Positions 6,680 to 10,191 of a stretch of DNA of 10,191 bases are shown in pieces. The first letter of the stretch is position 1, and every line of letters starts with the position of its first letter. The notes beneath the pieces are model-generated. The model saw nothing but the letters and a program-made list of their open reading frames with translations. It ran no database searches and was not told the origin of the DNA. Made by a program: the position numbers and the translations under genes. Source of the DNA: CAYMLQ01 sp964390795 (GTDB lineage: Bacteria > Verrucomicrobiota > Kiritimatiellia > RFP12 > UBA1067). The DNA is taken from positions 1-10,191 of the forward strand of contig CAYMLQ010000211.1 of assembly GCA_964390795.1 (NCBI GenBank). The letters run 5' to 3'.

Positions 6680-7849
6680 TTACTTCACGATGTGCGCACC
6701 GTCCGCAGGCCGGATCACGCTCACGTCGCACGGGTTACCGAATTTCGCCGCGTAGGCGTTGGCCAGCGCGGCCGAAGCCGTCTCGGCGTCGCGCGGATGC
6801 ACGAGCACCACGACCGAGCCGCCGAACCCGCCGCCCGAAAGCCGCGCGCCCAGCACGCCCGGAATCCGCTTCGCCGCGTCGACCACCGCGTCAAGCTCCT
6901 CGCAGGAATTTTCGAAAAGGGTACGCGAACTCTCGTGCGAGTCGAACATCAGCAGTCCGAAGCCCGGCAGGTCGCCCTGGGCCAGCAGCTCCGCGCCCTT
7001 GAGCACGCGCTCGTCTTCGCCGATCGGATGCGCCGCGCGGTTCGCCACGGCCTCGGGCAGCCCGCGCTTGTAGATTGCCCACTCCGCCATGCTCACGTCG
7101 CGCAGCGCGGTCACCGGATGACGCAGCACCCGGGCGAAATGCGAAGCCGCCTGTTCGCACGCCTCGCGCAGCCGATTGTAGGCGCCGTCCACCAGCGCGT
7201 GCTTGGCGTGCGTGTTGCACATCAGGAAGCAGGCGTCCGCGCCCATCTCGACCGTCTCATAGGCCACCGTGCGGAAGTCAGTCTTCACCAGTTTGCCGGC
7301 CTGCCCAGCGAGACTTGAAATCTGATCCAGCAGCCCGCATTTACAACCCGCGTAGACATGTTCGGCCTTCTGGCCGATCTTCGCCAGCGCCACGTTGTCC
7401 ACGCGGATGCCGTAGAGCTTGCCCAGCGCGAGGCCCGTACACATCTCGAGCGCGGCCGAACTGGAGAGCCCGCTACCCAGCGGGATATTGCCGAAGAACA
7501 TGCCGTCAAACCCGCACGGAACCTCCTGAACCTCGGCCAGCCCGGCCAGCGTGCCCTTGACGTAGTTCTGCCACGTGTCGGACGTCGAGGCCTCGATGCC
7601 CGCGACGCCGAAGGCGACCTCCCTCATCAGGTCTCCCGCAACGAGGCGGCATTCTTGCGTGTCGCTCTTGGCTGCGGCGAAAAAGGTTCCGAAGTTGATT
7701 GCCGCCGAGAAGACGAACCCCTCGTTGTAGTCCGTGTGGTTGCCCAGCACCTCGATGCGTCCCGGCGCGTAGGCCACGACCTCAGGATCGCGCCCGAAGT
7801 GCGCGCGATACTTCTTCATCAGCTCGTTGTAAACGGTCTCGTTAACCAT
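6680..7849 (-). CDS. galK: Galactokinase (GHMP kinase family)
   Basis: Phosphorylates galactose to galactose 1-phosphate with ATP, the first committed Leloir step, in the cytoplasm. The 389-residue length is normal. Motif 1 is APGRIEVLGNHTDYN (28-42), the ATP loop motif 2 is PLGSGLSSSAALE (123-135), and motif 3 is GARLSGGGFGG (334-344). D175 in GLLDQ matches the catalytic aspartate and R31 the catalytic arginine. Further galactokinase-specific stretches are HALVDGAYNRLREACE (217-232) and SHESSRTLFENSCEELD (304-320). The oddity is N37 where most galactokinases have the sugar-contacting glutamate (GEHTDY). The gene starts 9 nt after the mutase stop, with AGGGGG placed 5 nt before the ATG, so it is probably translated from a shared message. 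Another sugar substrate cannot be excluded because of the N37 change. Confidence 0.92.
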   Translation of the reverse strand: MVNETVYNELMKKYRAHFGRDPEVVAYAPGRIEVLGNHTDYNEGFVFSAAINFGTFFAAAKSDTQECRLVAGDLMREVAFGVAGIEASTSDTWQNYVKGTLAGLAEVQEVPCGFDGMFFGNIPLGSGLSSSAALEMCTGLALGKLYGIRVDNVALAKIGQKAEHVYAGCKCGLLDQISSLAGQAGKLVKTDFRTVAYETVEMGADACFLMCNTHAKHALVDGAYNRLREACEQAASHFARVLRHPVTALRDVSMAEWAIYKRGLPEAVANRAAHPIGEDERVLKGAELLAQGDLPGFGLLMFDSHESSRTLFENSCEELDAVVDAAKRIPGVLGARLSGGGFGGSVVVLVHPRDAETASAALANAYAAKFGNPCDVSVIRPADGAHIVK

Positions 7850-7854
7850 AAATG

Positions 7855-7860
7855 CCCCCT
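7855..7860 (-). promoter_or_regulatory. galK ribosome binding site overlapping the mutase stop
   Basis: AGGGGG on the minus strand is 5 nt before the galK ATG. Its first two bases are part of the TAG stop of the upstream mutase (7861-7859). This is the same arrangement as at dprA-topA and suggests translational coupling. Confidence 0.75.
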
Positions 7861-9181
7861 ATTTCCGAATAATCGCCAACAGCTCGTCGCGCTTGGACTC
7901 CATCACCGCCTTGGTCTTGGCCTCCAGATTCAGGCGCACCAGCGGCTCGGTGTTGGAGCAGCGCACGTTGAACCACCAGTCCGCGTACTCCACGCTCACG
8001 CCGTCCAGCTCGAACATCCGGCCGTCCGCATACTTCGACCGGATCTCCGCCAGAATGGCTTGGGGGTCGCGTTTCACATGGGTGTTGATTTCGCCGCTGG
8101 CGAAATACTTGCGCAGCGGGGCTATCAGCTCCGAGAGCGGCTTGTCGGACTTGCTGACGATGTTCGCCAGCGAGAGGACCGCCATGGCCGAACTCTCCGC
8201 CGTGAAGTTGTCCTTGAAATAGTAGTGCCCGCTCAGTTCGCCCGCGAAGAGCGCGCTGTGCTCGCGCATCTGCTGTTTGATAAACGCGTGGCCCACGCGG
8301 CTCATCATCGGCGTCCCGCCCGCAGCCTCGATCACCTCTTTCACGACCCAACTGCTGCGCAGGTCGTAGAAAATCGAGCCCTTGCGCGTGGCCAGCACAT
8401 CCTGAGCCACCAGCGCCGTGATCAGGTCCATCGGAATGATCTCGCCCTTCTCGTCAATAAAGCCCGCGCGGTCCGCGTCGCCGTCGTAAGCCACGCCGAA
8501 CGCGTACGTGCCCTTGCGCACCTTCTCCTGAAGGTCCTTCAGCGTCGCGTGGTGCAGCGGGTTGGCCTCGTGGTTCGGGAAGCGCCCGTCCGGATCCTCA
8601 TAGAGCCCGTCCCACGTGATCAGGCCCTCGAGCGTCTTGGCTTCCCAGATGCCCATGCCGTTCGCGAAATCGATCGCCACGTGTATGGGCCGCTTCAGGT
8701 GCGCGAACCGCGCCACGTGCGCCTTGTACTCCGGAAGGATGTCGTACTTCGTGACAGCGCCCGGCATTGCGGCCTTGGGCGCGAAGCTGCCGTCCTTCAC
8801 GATCTTTTCGATGTCCAGGATGCCCGTCGCGCCGCTGATCGGCACCGCCTGCGCACGGCAGAGCTTGAAGCCGTTCCACTCGGCGGTGTTGTGCGACGCC
8901 GTGATCATCACTCCGCCGTCTGCGCCCAGCGTGCCGTTCGCGAAATACGACATCGGCGTGGAGCCGAAACCCAGATCGATCACGTCCGCACCCTGCTCGG
9001 TGATGCCCTTGGCCAGAGCGGCGAAGAGCGGTTCCGAGTGCGGGCGGATATCGCGCGCCACGACCACATTCTTACACCCCACGAACGTCACGAACGCCTT
9101 TCCAATCTTATAGGCCACCTCATCGGTCAGGTCGTCCCCATAAATGCCACGGATGTCATACGCTTTGAAAATGCCGGCCAT
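7859..9181 (-). CDS. manB: Phosphomannomutase/phosphoglucomutase (alpha-D-phosphohexomutase)
   Basis: Interconverts hexose 1-phosphate and hexose 6-phosphate through a phosphoserine. The four family signatures are present in the 440-residue product: the phosphoserine loop TASHN with S96, the metal loop DGDADR (233-238), the sugar-binding loop GELSGHYYF (314-322) and the phosphate-binding loop RCSNTEP (407-413). The N-terminus FKAYDIRGIYG is also typical. The length and the GE-S-GH loop fit the bifunctional PMM/PGM subgroup (ManB/AlgC) rather than phosphoglucosamine mutase. Mannose versus glucose preference cannot be told from sequence. Being first in an operon with galK favours a role in converting glucose 1-phosphate from the Leloir pathway, or supplying sugar nucleotides. 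The ATG at 9181 has AGGGAG 7 nt upstream and a good promoter about 35 nt upstream. Confidence 0.93.
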   Translation of the reverse strand: MAGIFKAYDIRGIYGDDLTDEVAYKIGKAFVTFVGCKNVVVARDIRPHSEPLFAALAKGITEQGADVIDLGFGSTPMSYFANGTLGADGGVMITASHNTAEWNGFKLCRAQAVPISGATGILDIEKIVKDGSFAPKAAMPGAVTKYDILPEYKAHVARFAHLKRPIHVAIDFANGMGIWEAKTLEGLITWDGLYEDPDGRFPNHEANPLHHATLKDLQEKVRKGTYAFGVAYDGDADRAGFIDEKGEIIPMDLITALVAQDVLATRKGSIFYDLRSSWVVKEVIEAAGGTPMMSRVGHAFIKQQMREHSALFAGELSGHYYFKDNFTAESSAMAVLSLANIVSKSDKPLSELIAPLRKYFASGEINTHVKRDPQAILAEIRSKYADGRMFELDGVSVEYADWWFNVRCSNTEPLVRLNLEAKTKAVMESKRDELLAIIRK

Positions 9182-9215
9182 ACATCAGCTCCCTGTTGAC
9201 GTTATAAAAAGTCGT

Positions 9216-9244
9216 ATTGTATCCGAAAAGCCTGGCTGTTGCAA
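9216..9244 (-). promoter_or_regulatory. Sigma70-like promoter of the mutase-galK operon
   Basis: On the minus strand, TTGCAA (-35, 9244-9239; four of six consensus positions) and TACAAT (-10, 9221-9216; five of six) are separated by exactly 17 bp. Transcription would start near 9209, giving a leader of about 28 nt with AGGGAG ahead of the ATG at 9181. This is the best promoter visible in the window. Confidence 0.6.
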
Positions 9245-9267
9245 ACGGCAGCTTGCGGGTGCGGTTC

Positions 9268-9295
9268 AACTCCTAACTACTAACTCCTAACTCCT
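9268..9295. repeat. Heptanucleotide tandem array (AACTCCT x4), copy 2
   Basis: Four consecutive 7-bp units: AACTCCT, AACTACT, AACTCCT, AACTCCT, followed by CCTTT. It lies between the divergent mutase operon and the protease gene, about 24 bp upstream of the mutase -35 box. Orientation, unit, copy number and the CCTT that follows match the array at 1272-1299. Nothing else in the surrounding sequence is shared. Confidence 0.8.
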
Positions 9296-9343
9296 CCTTT
9301 GATTCTGATTGCCCGTTGTCCCGTCTCAAGGCACAATACGCGC

Positions 9344-10180
9344 ATGGTTCAAGCAACATCAGAACTGACGCGGCCCCTGTTGTCGGCAGTCACGGGGTTG
9401 ATCGTGATCGCGGGCGCCACCCTTGACCTCTATTTCGCGTTCCGTTTTCAACGGCGCAGCGTCCCGTTCACGCTTCCGGCTCAAGACGAACTGCGGGAGC
9501 GCCCCCTCACCTTCGTTCAAGCGCTGCCAGTTCTTTCAGTCACGCTGCTGTTTGCGGTCCTGAGCCTCTTTCAGGAGTCGACCGCAGACGCCCCGCCGGA
9601 GCTGTCCCTTGTTCTAGGCCCCATCTTTTACGCGCTGACCGGCTTGCTGGTCGTGTCGCTCGGCCTCTTCCTTGCGAACACGACCTTTCGAGCGGCGTTC
9701 ACATCCGACAGATGCACTGCGGGACGGGCGCTTAGGAAGGGCGTGCTCTACGGGTTGGCGGTCATTCCGCCCGTCATGCTGCTGTCGCATCTCATTGGGG
9801 TTTGCGCCGAAGAACTCGGACTCGAGCCACACCCGCAGGAGGTCTTCGACTGGCTCAGCGACGGATCGGTGTCAACCGGCACCCGCCTGTTCCTGATGTT
9901 CGCGGCGGCCGTGATCGCGCCGATCGTTGAGGAAACGCTGTTCCGCGGCGTCCTCTTTCCGGCGCTGCTGAAGAACCGCGCGTTCGTGTCGGCCGCCCTA
10001 CTCACAGCCCTCTACTTCGCCCTCGTGCATTTCCATGCGCCGTCGTTCCTGCCGCTGCTGGCGCTGAGCGTGGCCTTCTCGGCCGCCTACGCTTCAACCG
10101 GATCGCTCCTGACCCCGATCATCATGCACGCCCTGTTCAACACCACAAGCATCCTCCTGTACCTCGTCTTCACGGTCTGA
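9344..10180 (+). CDS. CPBP family intramembrane metalloprotease
   Basis: Membrane-embedded glutamate-type (CAAX/Abi, Rce1-like) protease. In bacteria these have been linked to bacteriocin immunity, protein processing and signalling, but the substrate here is unknown. The 278-residue product has about seven or eight hydrophobic segments (roughly 11-32, 60-77, 88-111, 134-154, 182-195, 212-229, 235-249, 256-276). The three signatures are complete: EETLFRG with E196, E197 and R201; F225-A-L-V-H229; and H262-A-L-F-N266. It is the only plus-strand gene and is divergent from the mutase operon. An ATG at 9344 is chosen because the first membrane segment follows directly. A TTG at 9299, just after the heptad array, would add 15 residues. 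Neither start has a convincing Shine-Dalgarno. The stop is 11 bp from the window end, so nothing can be said of a downstream partner. Confidence 0.88.
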   Translation: MVQATSELTRPLLSAVTGLIVIAGATLDLYFAFRFQRRSVPFTLPAQDELRERPLTFVQALPVLSVTLLFAVLSLFQESTADAPPELSLVLGPIFYALTGLLVVSLGLFLANTTFRAAFTSDRCTAGRALRKGVLYGLAVIPPVMLLSHLIGVCAEELGLEPHPQEVFDWLSDGSVSTGTRLFLMFAAAVIAPIVEETLFRGVLFPALLKNRAFVSAALLTALYFALVHFHAPSFLPLLALSVAFSAAYASTGSLLTPIIMHALFNTTSILLYLVFTV

Positions 10181-10191
10181 CGGGCGGACTC

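Noticed and set aside
7358..9199. Plus-strand open frame of 613 codons opposite galK and the mutase
   Set aside because: It is a mirror frame of two well-supported enzymes with the same low-complexity Arg/His/Leu composition, and has no motif of its own.
9344..10180. Protease as part of a defence or bacteriocin-immunity system
   Set aside because: CPBP proteins occur in many contexts. No bacteriocin, toxin or phage-defence gene is visible nearby, and the window ends just after it.

Overview
The window is a high-G+C bacterial chromosomal segment with seven recognisable protein genes. Six lie on the minus strand and one on the plus strand at the right end. No RNA gene, CRISPR array, insertion sequence or phage gene was seen. 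The organism cannot be named from the sequence. Three features lean towards the PVC group (Verrucomicrobiota, Kiritimatiellota, Lentisphaerota): a TopA that lacks cysteine zinc ribbons and ends in LS.KQ-type helical repeats, a GalK with the G-N-H-T-D-Y variant of motif 1, and short palindromic repeats between genes. That placement is an inference from memory of these families.

Layout, left to right. Positions 1-196 hold no confident gene, only a perfect 8-bp-stem hairpin and an open frame running off the edge. Positions 197-4958 (minus) are a DNA-maintenance cluster read in the order dprA, topA, xerC. dprA and topA are 10 nt apart, and the topA ribosome binding site overlaps the dprA stop codon. 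xerC follows about 60 nt after topA, behind a four-unit AACTCCT tandem array that overlaps the topA stop. Positions 4959-5116 are an AT-rich spacer with a possible promoter for the cluster. Positions 5117-6544 (minus) encode a secreted or periplasmic protein of unknown function. Positions 6545-6679 hold two inverted copies of a 17-nt palindrome whose arms differ by compensatory changes. Positions 6680-9181 (minus) are a two-gene sugar operon, a phosphomannomutase/phosphoglucomutase followed by galactokinase, again with a stop codon overlapping the next ribosome binding site, and driven by a good sigma70-like promoter at 9216-9244. A second AACTCCT array lies at 9268-9295. Positions 9344-10180 (plus) encode a CPBP-type intramembrane protease with all three signature motifs.

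How the genes work together. DprA loads RecA on incoming single strands, TopA relaxes negative supercoils and XerC resolves chromosome dimers. The same neighbourhood occurs in other bacteria, for example Bacillus, where smf, topA and codV are near neighbours. GalK makes galactose 1-phosphate. The mutase can connect hexose 1-phosphates to hexose 6-phosphates, so the pair fits galactose entry into glycolysis or sugar-nucleotide supply.

No clearly new multi-gene system is present. The most unusual signals are the compensated palindrome pair, the two dispersed heptanucleotide arrays, the repeat-bearing TopA C-terminus and the unassigned exported protein.
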